Both the position numbers and the translations under genes were made by a program. The notes under the pieces were generated by a model. That model saw nothing but the letters and a program-made list of their open reading frames with translations, had not been told where the DNA came from and did not search any database. 64,000 bases of DNA from Apostichopus japonicus (Eukaryota > Echinodermata > Holothuroidea > Aspidochirotida > Stichopodidae), in assembly GCF_037975245.1 (NCBI RefSeq), contig NC_092579.1:29907666-29971665 (forward strand), given 5' to 3'. Of the stretch, positions 10,942 through 23,289 are shown piece by piece (the first letter of the stretch is position 1; every line of letters begins with the position of its first letter).

Positions 10942-12180
10942 ACAGTTTATACAATATATATAATATAACACATGTATATTATATATATATATATATGTAA
11001 TATACAGTATATATCTTATAAATGTATGTTCAATATTGATTTAACTACTGTTTGTGTTTTTGTTTTCTGTTTCTTTCCGTTTAATGAATCCAGTTTTCTG
11101 CTTCTTTTGTTTTTTTCTCTATTTTTATCTGGAAATAGACAAAACGTGACATCAATAAGAAGCGAGCTGTTAAATGCTAGCGTCCTACAAAATGAAATGC
11201 CCAGACCTGCCACTTGTACACGTCAAGAAAACGTTGTATACATTAAGACTCACAAGACAGGTAGCACCACGATCCAGTCTATTCTGTACCGATATGGATT
11301 CGCTCGGAACCTTTCGTTTGTCGTTCGGAAGACGAATCCCCACAATGGGCATATTAGGTACATGAAAGTCACCAAAGATAGCCCTAGAAAGATGTTCTTG
11401 CCTCTCCTCGCAGCTGGTGATGAATGTTCATTCCGAGGTTACAATATGTCCGCCATTCACGTTGTCCACGATAGATCGGTCTTTGAGACTTTCATGAACC
11501 CGGGTACGAAATACATCACGATATTACGTAACCCCGTCACTCAACTGCTGTCGGCATTCGTCTTTTTCAATCTCGGTAAGAGAACGACTGGTAACACAAG
11601 TGAAATTAAGTTGTCAAACTATATGAAGGGAAGCAGTTGGAAACGTTCTCCTTACGGTAGAAATAGCCAATCGAAAGATCTCGGTCTGGCAAGGGATGCT
11701 TTTGACAATGAAACTCAGATTGAAAACTTTATCAATCGATTGAATAAGGAACTCGATCTGGTTCTCATCCACGAGTATTTTGAGGAATCTGTGGTCCTTT
11801 TTTCGAGGGAATTCTGTTGGAAATTAAAGGATTTAGCATACACTGTCCAAAACAATCGCAGTAAACAGAAGCCAGCGATATCTCCAAAATTGTTGGAGAA
11901 AATCCGGATTTTTAATCATGCGGACTTTCGTCTTTACGATCATTTCAATAAGACCTTTTGGAAACGAGTCGAAGAACAAGGACCTGGCTTTTGGCGAGAT
12001 CTTAGAGAATTCAAGAAGTTACAAAATGAGACAATGTATAGATGTTTCAAAACTTCCAACATTCCGGAAGGATACGTTCCTGGGACAAATATTTCCAATT
12101 ATTGTGATCGCTACTACGGCGGTTTGTTTTTATTTAAAAATATTTACAAGAAACAAAAGAAGAATTGTACGCAAACATGA
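10213..12180 (+). CDS. Galactose-3-O-sulfotransferase-like protein, copy 2 (5' partial)
   Basis: Same two-exon plan as copy 1. Exon A is 10,213-10,352 (after CTACAG, before GTAAAA); exon B is 11,139-12,180 (after GGAAATAG), phase 2. Exon A gives the anchor (EFKRVAFLSALVVTFVSLSL) then a stem region. Exon B keeps the PAPS loop KTHKTGSTT and the RNPVT motif, with Leu for Gln three residues after RNPVT. It differs from copy 1 at roughly 16 of 347 exon B residues. The reading frame is intact. Sequence between the stop and 12,200 is shortened relative to copies 1 and 3. The start-codon exon is not found. Golgi lumenal location and glycolipid/glycan 3-O-sulfation are inferred from the family. Confidence 0.85.
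10740..11001. repeat. TA-rich microsatellite in the intron of copy 2
   Basis: Repeated blocks of ATATAT separated by a short motif AACAGTTTATACAATATATA that recurs about three times. The block itself has been locally duplicated, making this the longest of the three equivalent introns. Confidence 0.75.
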
Positions 12181-12545
12181 GGGGACAAAATCTTGACCAA
12201 AAACAAAAACTGTTTTACGACGTCGATAATCGTGGTTGATGTTTTTGAGAAAGGCACGTGCCATGAACGACGATGCATCTTCGGAAAGTGACTACAAACC
12301 AGGTTCACATCACACATGTTATATTGGTTTCATCGTAGTCTCCAAATGAATCAATTGAAAATCGAGTGCCATGTCGCCCATCCACTTTGCAGCAATTCTG
12401 TTTCCACTTTGCGTTATGAGTTAAACGGACAAAGTAGAAAATACACTGTAAAAAAATCGACATATGCCGATAATTTGTAGTGTAAAAGAATGAACATAAA
12501 GCAGAATTTTCGTCTTGATATTGTATAGGTTAATTAAAAGACGGG

Positions 12546-12734
<189 letters not shown>

Positions 12735-12837
12735 AAAGTCGCTACTTTCGAAACATGTCGTTCCCTTTGTATTAATTTTGGTAAATAGATGTATAAGTTA
12801 AAGTCTGTGGTGTTTTCAATTTTTCCTTAATATATAT

Positions 12838-12877
<40 letters not shown>

Positions 12878-12879
12878 GA

Positions 12880-13436
12880 CGTCAGCTCCTCGTTGCAAAT
12901 CTTAATGTTAATGTTAGTCAATTGATTGATCAATTTTTATAAATGAAACTAAATTATATTCGTTTTACTTCAGATATTGAACAGACGGTACCCATGCATG
13001 GTATTCAACAGAATTTTGTCCTTAATAGATAACATTTGTTATACAATGTAAACACCTCAATTGAGAACAAAATAATGTTTTGTTTCCGGTTGGGTTTTAT
13101 TTTGATTTTTGTTGGCACTATGGAGCACGTACCCAATGGCCTGCGTAGGTAGTCAAAGCCCTTTTAATTGAGGAGCCTCAGACGTTTAAAGGGATACCCT
13201 ATTCTTTTAAAAAAATGAACGTGTATGGATGTATAGAATACCTGGACTAATAGCAGTGTTGTTGTTGTTTTGTTTTTAATGATGTTCGTGCATAAATGAA
13301 GTGAATTTACGTTTGAAGCTATAGTTAGGTTCAGGTTAGCATCATAGAGTTGTTAAGTAATAGCTCCATGATTCGTCTACCTTATCAAATCAACCGTTAT
13401 TTTACCATTCTTGCAACCCTTTTAATATTTCTGTTA
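12880..13436. other. Private sequence of unit 2 without recognised gene
   Basis: No counterpart in units 1 or 3. No coding frame, RNA gene or terminal repeats were recognised. Confidence 0.4.
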
Positions 13437-14250
13437 CATTGTGCCTGCCAGGTTAGGAGCAAACGCAGATTAAATTGACATGTATATGTTTGCTTCTCTT
13501 ATGGGTTTTCGTTGCTATATCAACTGCATGATATTCATCTTTTCTTAAATATGTTTTGATTGGTTCATTTTGTTACACATTCATAACTTATTTTTAATCA
13601 ACTTATTTTATGATTATTATATTATTTTACAACTCTGTTACAACAATTTACAACATGCTACATGTTTCGTAACTATGTTTTGATTAGTTCATTTTGGTTG
13701 TGCATTCATCACTTTATTTAAATCAACTTCTTAAGGTATCTTATTTTGCGACACGTAAACTATAACACAAGTGAAAATGTGCCCCAAAGTCCGTCCGTCG
13801 CACAAACGGAGATTTTGGCTCTGACCCTATAACAAATATGGCTATATAGGAGTATGCACGTCTAGACGGCGGCATATTACCGTTTCCATGTATAAACGCT
13901 GCCTGAAATATTACACCTCAACGTAGTTACAATACGTTCTGTCATCATTCATTGTAAACACTCAAATTGTTGATAGGGTATACAACCCAGTGTTATTTGT
14001 TGCTTATAGTATAACATATGTATTTGCTCGTATAATTGGAACTGTCGCGTAGAGAGACGAATGCCACGTAACTATATTATAGTATGTTTCCTTAATCGAT
14101 AACGAGAAACATTTAACGTACGCATGACGTCAGTCAAAGCAAAATTATTCTTTTTTTTTTCTTCATTTAAATCAATTTGACATTTCGTTGAGTAATCTGC
14201 ATTGAAATTCTTGAGTTATAATAATTATGATGTAACTGCAGCCTTCACAA

Positions 14251-14985
14251 TCGTGAAGGGAATGTTTCATAATTGCAAACATATTGAAGACCCATGCTAG
14301 TATGTTACATGGTTGAAGTAGCCTGACTTAGCCTAAGTCGAACTTAGCCTAGACTAGCCTATATTTATAACTGTATGTCCAAGGTTTTGTTAACGTGATT
14401 TTCAGTGCCTTTTTGAGTTTTTCAAATGGTAGGAACACTAGAGGTTATTGCGTCATCTTGCAGAAAGTTTACAGTTGATAACATGTTCTTAGGAAATTCA
14501 GAGAGTTGGAATGGTTTCCCTGAGTCGGTCATCCGTTCCAAAAATGTTCAATTGATTTATGAATGCTTTGGATAGTAACAATAAAAATTATATGTAGCTT
14601 AGATGTTTCTGTGTTTAGAGGTTTTGCCATATGATCCTTGATGGCGACTTTATGTCCCTCCTGATCCTTTTTGCCCCACTAATCTAAAATTAGATCTAGC
14701 CTCTAGAGCATGTGCTATTGTAGGTCTATACTGTATAGAGGGATTGATAACACATGTTCAGTAACACGAAAAGTGGAAATAAGTCAAACAACGGTAAGTT
14801 TGCATCAAAGAAGATGTCCTAAACGTTAAACACGGAATGCGACATTGGCGGTACGATTTCGTTAAATTATTTCCCTGACCCTGCCAGGCTACATTGGCCA
14901 TGGGTTGCAGACGATGGAACGTAGTAATGATACCAGAGGTCGCTAAAAATATTGCAGAAAGAAATGACACGAAACATGCGTTTAT
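14251..14985. other. Spacer without recognised gene
   Basis: Starts where similarity to unit 1 ends. It contains a short run of AGCCTA-type motifs (14,325-14,362) and nothing else recognisable. Confidence 0.4.
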
Positions 14986-14992
14986 GGTCCAG

Positions 14993-15275
14993 GCGCGTAG
15001 AGCCAAGGGGGGGGGGCGAAGGGGGCAGCCGCCCTCCCCCCTTGAGCATTTTTTTTTTTTTTTAATTTAAATGTTTTTATGATATCACTAGCATTTTCAA
15101 AAGAGAAAATGTTAAGATGCAGCTAACAAGGCCTGGGAAGTGCCATTTCCAGCAATCTGGGAGGCATTTTCAGCCAATTTGTTTTGTACGCATCGCGTCA
15201 TGGTGGCGTACGCTTAGATAGTTTGCAATGCCGAATCTACAGTTTCGCCCCTCCCTTTGGCAATATTTACTTAAA
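14993..15275. mobile_element. Partial G-rich MITE related to the element at 19,429
   Basis: Starts at GGCGCGTAGAGCC followed by a G-run. It then contains a roughly 110-bp stretch (about 15,115-15,225) whose motifs AAGGCCTGGGAAGTGCCATTTCC and GCTTAGATAGT recur at about 20,036-20,140 and 20,365-20,480. No matching right terminus, so likely truncated. Confidence 0.4.
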
Positions 15276-15299
15276 ACTTAAATCTGCAATTCTATTTAC

Positions 15300-15545
15300 T
15301 AGGAGTGTTACATCAGTGGTTAACGTCGATGCTTTTCAATGCATAAGGTCCCGAGTTTGAGAACTCCAAGATTAATGTATATGTCGTCCAGTTACAGAGT
15401 TGTTGAGAATTGACCATTCATAATCATGGACGTTAAGAATGAATGTAAGAGACTGACTTCGGTCAGCTTGCAGCTTTGATAAGCCAATGATTGCTTCTTC
15501 ACGAGTTCCTGCTTGCAGGAGGATCTAAAATATACATTCATACAT
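15300..15545 (+). repeat. tRNA-derived SINE-like element
   Basis: An A-box-like CAGTGGTTAAC (about 15,314) and a decayed B-box GAGTTTGAGAACTCC (about 15,353) stand at tRNA spacing. They are followed by about 180 bp of body and an ATACATTCATAC tail. The family name is not known to me. Confidence 0.45.
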
Positions 15546-15564
15546 ACTTTCCATCGAAGCACAG

Positions 15565-16088
15565 CCTATATAAAGGTATTGATTATCTCTTACGTAACAT
15601 ACAGAGGTCGGTCTCTTATGAGATCGTCTAATTCACGATTGACTATTGACGATTGACTATTGACTATTGTCAATTGTATTGACTATTGTTGTTGTGTTCT
15701 GCACGGCAGTGTCTAGTAGTATAGTAGATTGTTGGAGCGTTGGTGTAGTTCTTTCATCCTCTGCCTCTGAAGGTAAACCCATCGCTACAATTCGTCTCGG
15801 GAAACGTCTCGGCTATATTAACGTCAGTGTGGCACACTGACTTTGAATTCGTGCAGTTGAACTTGGTGAGTTCTTGTTGTGTTGGCCATTATTTTGAGTC
15901 AAGCGTTGGTTTAATCGCCGAGTGCGATTGTAATAGAGGCTAGGCTCTACGCTTAGCCTAAGCAATTTCCGGGTGAGATTGCAGCAGAACGTTAACGTTA
16001 AGAATAAGCATACCGGAGGCTGTAGCTGATACAATAAAACGTGCACATAAATCTCCGGGTGAGATTGCAAACAAGTTCTCCTGTTCCG
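15565..16088 (+). other. Possible terminal repeat / leader of a DIRS-like element
   Basis: A TATA-like CTATATAAAG at 15,565 is followed by short TGACTATTG repeats (15,640-15,690) and two CCGGGTGAGATTGCA motifs (15,969 and 16,055). It precedes the gag-like remnant at 16,389 and may be its 5' region. No second copy is in the window, so this is inference from position. Confidence 0.3.
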
Positions 16089-16092
16089 GGTG

Positions 16093-16309
16093 GCGTAATT
16101 ATTTTTCCTAGGACGAATAAGGGCATCGGCCAATCAAATCCCTATATTCCAAACATGTGACGCTTTTTCAAAAAACATGTTCTGAATCCTTCATTTTCTC
16201 AGGAACTGGATCCCTAACCCACTTTCTAAACCCTAACTCTGATTTCAAACGAATTTGTAAATCCCTGAAAACCTGAAACCCTTATTCGTCCTAGGAATAA
16301 AAATTAGGC
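16093..16309. mobile_element. Mutator-like MITE inside the DIRS-like leader
   Basis: 217 bp with about 31-bp terminal inverted repeats (16,093-16,123 against 16,279-16,309; 28 of 31 match, including the perfect core TTCCTAGGACGAATAAGGG). It is flanked by a perfect 9-bp direct repeat TTCCGGGTG (16,084-16,092 and 16,310-16,318). Long ends with a 9-bp target duplication fit Mutator-like MITEs. CCGGGTG also occurs elsewhere in this leader, which slightly weakens the duplication. Confidence 0.65.
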
Positions 16310-16388
16310 TTCCGGGTGAATAGGGAATTTAACGCGCAAGTTATATTTAGAATATCTACCCCTCTTGAAGGGTTTAACATTCAAATTC

Positions 16389-17831
16389 ATGGCTAATACT
16401 TGTGAAAATGATATTTTCTCCCTTCTTGACGAGGGTGAGATGTCTGGGGTTTCGGATGCGCCATGTGGCTCAGGTACATCCCGATTAATTCCCTCAAATG
16501 AAAAACAGTTTTGATATGAAAGATGTAATTTTAGCAATGCAGAACCAAATTCAAATATTTATAGTAACAAGGTGTTATAGGGAAAGACACAAATTCAAAG
16601 CTAGTTGAGTCACGAAATGAAAGCGGCTCCAGCTGCAGGAATTTAGACCTTAAATCAGTGTATGATTTGTTGCCTGAGGACTCAATATATGAGGTAAACA
16701 ATTCACCCTTGTCTCCGTGGGGGGGGGGGGGGAGGGCAAACCCGGTTACTGCAGGTAACGATGAATTATTTCAGGACCTTGTGGCGTTCTTAGAACTAGA
16801 AAAGAAACCAGGAATACCTGTCGATGACAGAGTTAAAAAAAAATAGTGGATAATGTATTAAAATCAGTGGCGTAGGAAGGTACTTTTGAGTGGGGGGCTG
16901 AAGACTGATGGCCGGCCTGGGGGAGGGGTCTAAGGGGAGGGGGTGTCCCCCTCCCAGTTGGATTTTTTTTTGCATTTCCAGGTGGCCTCAGATGCAATTT
17001 GGTGCAATATAGCACACTTCAACCCACCCACTCCATTTTGTATATAATTTTGCATTTTCACCTGGCCTTAGATGCAATTTGGTGCTCCACAAAATGAGAT
17101 TTTTTTCTCATTTGGAAATGAAAAAGGGGTTTTCTGACTTGCGAACCGGGGGGGGGGGGCGGAATGATACTTCCGCCCCTCCATATTTTTCACTGGGGGG
17201 CTGGCGCCCCCAGCCCCCCGGATCCTACGCCCTTGTATAATTAAAACAACGCCTGGCAGAAACCAAGCTCAAAGGGTTATTGGTCAAATATGATATGCCA
17301 GCTAATTTAGAAATGCTGCAGACTTGAACTCAGATATATGAGGTCATTTGGAATGGCCTTCGTAACAATACAAGAGCGTCAGATGTGAAGCTCCAAAAAT
17401 ACAAGTTTGTAATATAAAGGCAATAACGGCATTAACAACCTTAATGGATGACATGTTGTCAACGAGAGCAAAAAAATGGGCATTCAAGCAACGCTTATTA
17501 AGATCACAGATGCGATGGCACTATTGGGCAGTGCGAACATGGAACTTAACCATTTTCGGCGTGAGTTACTCAGACCAGATTTGAGGTTGGAGTATAGAAG
17601 TTTGTGTAACCGGTCAGATCAAGTGAGTACAATATTGTTGGGTGATGATGTTTCCCAAAAATTAAGAGACATAGCTGAACCTAACCGAGTGTCCGCACTT
17701 AAAAGTACGGCAAATCGGGGGAGAGGCAGAGGTTCAAGGTCACCTTACACGTGGTTCATTTCGTGGCAGAGGATTCTCTAGAGAGTCTGTTAATTTTTTA
17801 GACCGTGGCATGATGAAACAACCAAGACATT

Positions 17832-17833
<2 letters not shown>
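16389..17833 (+). pseudogene. DIRS/Ngaro-like retrotransposon gag remnant
   Basis: Starts ATGGCTAAT (MANTCENDIFSLLDEGEMSG) and ends in an Arg/Gly-rich tail (RGRGSR, then in another frame RGSFRGRGF) with a stop at 17,831-17,833. Between them are pieces such as LFQDLVAFLELEKKPGIPVD, LAETKLKGLLVKYDMPANLE and MALLGSANMELNHFRRELL. These resemble gag-like proteins of tyrosine-recombinase retrotransposons as I know them. Stops (for example after SNEKQF and LEMLQT) and at least three frameshifts break it. An unrelated MITE sits at 16,865-17,231. No reverse transcriptase or recombinase follows: a microsatellite begins at the stop. The DIRS assignment is moderate; another retroelement gag is possible. 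Confidence 0.55.
16865..17231. mobile_element. G-rich MITE, TGGCGTAGG family, copy 1
   Basis: Ends CAGTGGCGTAGGAAGG and, reversed, CAAGGGCGTAGGATCCG. It lies inside the gag remnant, and flanking ATTAAAA on both sides is compatible with an 8-bp hAT-type duplication with one mismatch. Inside are two copies of GATGCAATTTGGTGC (about 16,991 and 17,070), whose complement also appears at about 20,790. A shorter relative is at 26,070. Confidence 0.6.
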
Positions 17834-17888
<55 letters not shown>

Positions 17889-17921
17889 AGGTAAACGACA
17901 AAGGCAAATGAATATATATAA

Positions 17922-17973
<52 letters not shown>

Positions 17974-18008
17974 TTATTTATTTATATATATATATATGTA
18001 TATATATA
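17834..18008. repeat. TA-rich microsatellite at left border of unit 3
   Basis: AT dinucleotides with short interruptions. Gag remnant ends on its left and sulfotransferase unit 3 begins on its right. Confidence 0.85.
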
Positions 18009-18792
18009 CTTTTATGTTAGGTGAAGCAAAGTTTGGTGGAGAGTGCATCTGAAGCAGATTTTCCAGGCCTGGTTCAACTTACCAAGTTCCAATGAAGGTT
18101 CGTCATTGCTTTATTTTCCCTCTTCATTAATTATATGCTATAGAAATAAGACCGGTTAACTAATGGGGATCTCCAAGTTACGACCTAACTTAACGGGAAA
18201 AAAATCTTATTATCGAACAGAGAGTTGTGCGAAGTCCAAATTGCGTAACGGTCCACTGGATATGAAAATACTAAGGATAAGTTAAACCTCTAATGGAAGT
18301 GTTCATAAACTCTCACTTAACCTATATAACATATATGAGGGAAGAAGATCATGTCGTGTAGAGCAGACCTTGGACTTACACTATTGGTTTTACAGAAGCT
18401 ATTGAATTTGAAAAGAGACTTTGGTAGAGAATACAACGGATAGTTTGTATAGTAACTAAATAAAGGAGAGCCGTGCGAACTTAGCAATCATGAGCCAGCC
18501 AAAGCCAGCTCGACTGATCAAGTGGCTATTTCTTATGCAGCTACGTATACAAAGCTATCTATTAAATGAGAGGTTTTGGTTTTATTTTTCGGGCAAGATG
18601 TTACAGCCCCCCCCCCCCCCCAAATCAAGTTGGGTTCCTACGCCTATGAATGAGAGTAATATTACACGTAGGAAGAACACACAAACCAAGTTGGGGCAAC
18701 AGTAGAAGTAGTCGAATTAGTTGTAGTGATAATAGTAGTATAGTACTAATAGTAGAAGTAGTAGTAGTACTAGTAGTAGTGATAATAGTAGT

Positions 18793-20925
18793 CACTGGCG
18801 GATCCAAGGGGGGGGCCAAGGGGGGCCATGGCCCCCCCCCCCCCCCCAAAGGTGAGCCAAAAAGTGTTTCCGAACATTCGCTAAATCATATGATTGGAAA
18901 TTAAAAAAATCGAGAGGAATAGCAGTGGTAGACGAGTCTTAACCTTTTCGTTTTCTGGTTTAAAATTAAATGCAGAGCTCCCAACTGACCCGCAATTCGC
19001 GGGAATTAGACCCGCATTCTAACACCCAAACCCGCTGACCCGCACAAGCGTCCGAAAAAACCGCATTGTAATTGTCAAGTATACATAAAGAAATTGGCAT
19101 CAAAGTTTGACTTAGCAACCATCATTTCTTTAGCATTTAGCATAATAGAGTATAAAACCTCCTTTACAGCATCATTTGAACCTCAAATTAGCCTATAATT
19201 CTTTTCATTGTGGCGAGCAGCGAACATTTTCATGCCACGGGAAAGAATGAATTATCACCTACTATTCAATTTATTGATGTTACACAAAAAAATGCATATT
19301 TCTCAAAAACTTTTGGGTGACAAAAGCCTTTCTAAGTGCCATGCATTTTACATGTAGGCATCACCAGGATTCCAAAAAAAATTCAAAAGGGGAGGGGGAC
19401 ACCCCCTCCCCTTATACCCCTCCCCCAGCAATGGCGGCGGAACCGGGGGGGCTTGGGGGGGGCTCAGCCCCCCCAATAAAAAAGTTGAGGGGGCAAATGC
19501 ATGATAAGCCCCCCAAATATTTACCGAGGCTCCGAAACGTGCATCTGCCCATTTTTCAATGCATACTTGTCGATCTGTCCGATGCACACGTATACTATAT
19601 AGGTGTAAATAATTTTAGTAATTGCTGGGGGACTCTCGGCCCGTCCCCTGGCTATAGACCACATTGTCACCTCAACCGCGTCTTCACGCCCCGTGAAAAG
19701 TGGAAGCAGTGAGTGTGAGTACCGGTAAGCGTAACGCAACTTCGTCTTAGGCCAATGACTTGCCTCATTTCAGCCAGTTCTCCAACATCCCCTTACTTAG
19801 CGGCGGAGCGTATATATACACAGTCAGGGGGCGGATGCCCCCCCCCCCCCCGGACGGACTCAAATGGACTGCTGGCGCCCTTTTCAGCTTTTCACTACTT
19901 TTTACTTATTCGCGATTATTGACTATTTTATTGCGCTCTCATATATACCTATTGACATTTGTCATATTCTGTTGGTGTAATTTTCCGACAAAATGGCGAC
20001 GACACCTATTTATTCTCCGTTTATCTGCAAATTAGCAAGGCCCGGAAAGGGTCATTTCCTGCAATCTAGGGAGTATCTTTATCCAAAATTTTTCTGTACG
20101 CTCCGCGCCAACCTGTGGTGGCGCTCCGCTTAGATAGTGTTGAAAGCGCCCCTACAGACCATTCTTGCCCCCCCTGACCAATACCCCAAGCTCCGCCACT
20201 ACCCTTACTACACTCAAAAACGTCTTTGCGAGTACACTACGAGTAATAGCTACTCTCTTAAAGCACCATCGAATATACAAAATTACAATGTTTTTACAGA
20301 CTTTTACGTGCAATCTGAGAAATTGCAGACTTGAGACCCATATTTTAGGGCTAGGTATTCGCAGCATAAAACACTCGGGAAGTGCCGTTTCCGGCCATCT
20401 GGAGGTTTGAAAAAACCCAAAATTTTCTTGTACGCTCCGCGCCAACCGATGGTGGCGCTCCGCTTAGATAGTCTCCATACATTAGCCCCCCCCCCCCCCC
20501 AATAATTTTTCCGTTCCGCCGCACCTGTCCCCCAGGACGGCGATTCGTGGCATGGACCAGCATTTGCCTTCTCAAGACTTGGGAGCTATGTAAATGTATG
20601 AGTATGAGGATTAACAGTTTAACACAATTTTGCAGTTACAGGCTGGTTGTAAGAAATTTATAACCTATAAGAAATAAAATTTCTTGAGAAAGATGATCCC
20701 AAGTTTGTTTTATAAATATTTTAGAAAATTACACCTGGGAAACATTTTTTTAGAAGTAAATTAACATCACCATTGTACACTTTTGTCGCACCAAATTGCA
20801 TCTGAGGGCATTCAGCAATAGAAAATTTTACAAAGGGGAGGGGCCCCCTCCCCTTACACCCCTCCCCCATATCACTCTAATGCCACTTTGGCCCCTCCCA
20901 AACAAAGGTCCTGGATCCGCCAGTG
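18793..20925. mobile_element. hAT-like element (outer), non-autonomous
   Basis: Inverted ends CACTGGCGGATCCA (18,793) and its complement TGGATCCGCCAGTG (to 20,925) with perfect flanking 8-bp direct repeats ATAGTAGT. The insertion is in the TAG tract that precedes exon A in all units, so the duplication alone is not unique, but the ends are. Length is 2,133 bp including a second element at 19,429-20,527. No transposase frame. Both 19,376-19,420 and 20,826-20,870 have the same C-rich block, suggesting internal subrepeats. Confidence 0.75.
19429..20527. mobile_element. hAT-like element nested in the outer element
   Basis: Starts CAATGGCGGCGGAAC and ends with the complement of CAGGTGCGGCGGAAC (12 of 15 match). 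It is flanked by a perfect 8-bp repeat TCCCCCAG (19,421-19,428 and 20,528-20,535). Inside, two copies of a roughly 110-bp segment with GTACGCTCCGCGCCAACC and GGCGCTCCGCTTAGATAG lie at about 20,036-20,140 and 20,365-20,480. No transposase is evident. Confidence 0.7.
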
Positions 20926-20970
20926 ATAGTAGTATAGTAATAGTAGAAGTAGTAGTAGTACTAGTAGTGC
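20926..20970. repeat. TAG tract upstream of exon A, copy 3
   Basis: Right half of the shared trinucleotide tract split by the hAT-like insertion; the left half is at about 18,700-18,792. Confidence 0.7.
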
Positions 20971-21051
20971 CCCGCTTTCATTTTTCCCTCTGGCCTTTCC
21001 ATATAATATAATTGATTACAATGTGTTGATGTTTTGCTACACCATCTACAG

Positions 21052-22777
21052 GAGGTCAAACGCTTCGCTTTCATTCTTAGTGCATTGGCTGTCACTTTCG
21101 TTTCCCTGTCACTGTTCTCTGAGAATGAAGCACTGCATGTATTATACATGAAGTCTTGGAATAACGAGGATTACGTCAGCAATATTAGCAGGTAAAATCC
21201 CTCTCCTCGCGTACGCTCTTTAAAGGCAACGTTTCTTTGTAACTGCCAGTAATCAGCAGAAAAGTAATCGCTTTTATAAAATGTTGATATCTGGAGACTG
21301 ATGCCTCAATCGTAGGCATACCGAAAGTTAGTCTGAGTAATCCGAGAGCCTCCGTTGTCCATTTTGAAACGGATAAAAAAAAAACACAGTGATGTAAGCC
21401 ATGACAAAATGTCAGTGGCAGCTAGCCCATTTTTATATTTATTAAATTGATTTGCTTTGTATATTATAAAAAATATAACACAAATATAAGCATATATATA
21501 TAATTATGTATATATATATATATATATATATTGTATAAACATATATATTATGTATCTATGTAATATAACAGTTATATCCTATATTATAACAGTTATATTT
21601 TATCTTATAACTGTATGTTCAGCATTGATTTCTGTTTTTGACAACTAATTCTGTTTTTGTTTTCTGTTTCTTTCCTTTTAATGAATCCAGTTTTCTGCTT
21701 CTTTTGTTTTTTTCTCTATTTTTATCTGGCAATAGACAAAGCGTGACAACAATAAGAAGCGAGTTTTTAAATACAATCGTCCTACAAAATGAAATGCCCA
21801 GACCTGCCACTTGTACACGTCAAGAAAACGTTGTATACATTAAGACTCACAAGACTGGTAGCACCACGGTCCAGTCTATTCTGTACCGATATGGATTCGC
21901 TCGGAACCTTTCGTTTGTCGTTCGGAAGACGAATCCCCACAATGGGCATATTAGGTACATGAAAGTCACCAAAGATAGCCCTAGAAAGATGTTCTTGCCT
22001 CTCCTCGCAGCTGGTGATGAATGTTCATTCCGTGGTTACAATATGTCCGCCGTTCACGTTGTCCACGATAGATCGGTCTTTGAGACTTTCATGAACCCGG
22101 GTACGAAATACATCACGATATTACGTAACCCCGTCACTCAACTGCTGTCGGCATTCGTCTTTTTCAATCTGGGTAAGAGTACGATTGGTAAAACAAGTGA
22201 AATTAAGTTGTCAAACTATTTGAAGGGAAGCAGTTGGAAAAATTCTCCTTATGGTAGAAATAGCCAATCGAAAGATCTCGGTCTGGCGAGGGATGATTTT
22301 GAAAATGAAACTCAGATTGAAAACTTGATCAATCGATTAAATAAGGAACTCGATCTGGTTCTCATCCACGAGTATTTTGAGGAATCTGTGGTCCTTTTTT
22401 CGAGGGAATTCTGTTGGAATTTAGAGGATTTAGCATACACTGTCCAAAACAATCGAAGTAAACAGAAGCCAGCGATATCTCCAAAAGTGCTTGAGAAAAT
22501 CCGGATTTTTAATCATGCGGACTTTCGTCTTTACGATCATTTCAATAAGACCTTTTGGAAACGAGTCGAAGAACAAGGACCTGGCTTTTGGCGAGATCTT
22601 AGAGAATTCAAGAAGTTACAAAATGAGACAATGTATAGATGTTTCAAAAATTCCAACATTCCGGAAGGATACGTTCCTGGGACAAATATTTCCAATTATT
22701 GTGATCGCTACTACGGTGGTTTGTTTTTATTTAAAAATATTTACAAGAAACAAAAGAAGAATTGCGCGCAAACATGA
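21052..22777 (+). CDS. Galactose-3-O-sulfotransferase-like protein, copy 3 (5' partial)
   Basis: Exon A is 21,052-21,191 and exon B is 21,736-22,777, joined in phase 2 like the other copies. The anchor reads EVKRFAFILSALAVTFVSLS. The stem differs most: SENEALHV where copy 2 has AMQNQTLHV. Exon B keeps KTHKTGSTT and RNPVT and is intact to the stop. Early exon B is changed (RSEFLNTIVL against RSKLLNASVL in copy 1), removing one glycosylation site. The hAT-like insertion ends 126 bp before exon A, so if the start-codon exon lies left of it, the first intron gained more than 2 kb. Activity is inferred from retained PAPS motifs only. Confidence 0.85.
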
Positions 22778-23283
22778 AGCAAATTTCACAAAGGGGGTCA
22801 AAATGTTGACCAAAAATCGTGGTTTGATGTTTTTGAGAAATGCACACGTCATGAACGACGATGCATCTTCGGAAAGTGACTGCAAACCAGGTTTACATCA
22901 CACAAGTTATATTGGTTCCATCGTAGACTGCAAATGAATCAATTGAAAATCGACTGCCATGTACGTAGTCTTACTAACTGTTATACTTCTGTTATGAGTT
23001 AAACGGATCGCACATCCACTTTTGACAAAGTAGAAAGTACCCTCATAGAGATCAGCATGACCTCGCCTCCTGCAGCAATCCTGTTATTTCAGTTTTAAGC
23101 AAGCTTTGATTCATTTAGGCAGCTTCTTGATATTCATATATTTGTGTTACATTGTGTAAATTATCGTCAAAACGCAAGTTGACCCTTTTGGCGTTCAATG
23201 TGAGCTTCAAACAACAGTTAGACGGAGGTTATTCAGAGAAGGTTTTTGTCTGTCTTACCAAAAATAATGTTGATACGTTAAGA

Positions 23284-23289
23284 AATAAA
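23284..23289 (+). promoter_or_regulatory. Possible polyadenylation signal, sulfotransferase copy 3
   Basis: AATAAA about 500 nt after the stop, at a distance similar to copy 1. Confidence 0.3.

Noticed and set aside
19317-19739. Pro/Gly-rich frames inside the nested transposons
   Set aside because: They arise from C- and G-runs in MITE-like sequence; no transposase motif.
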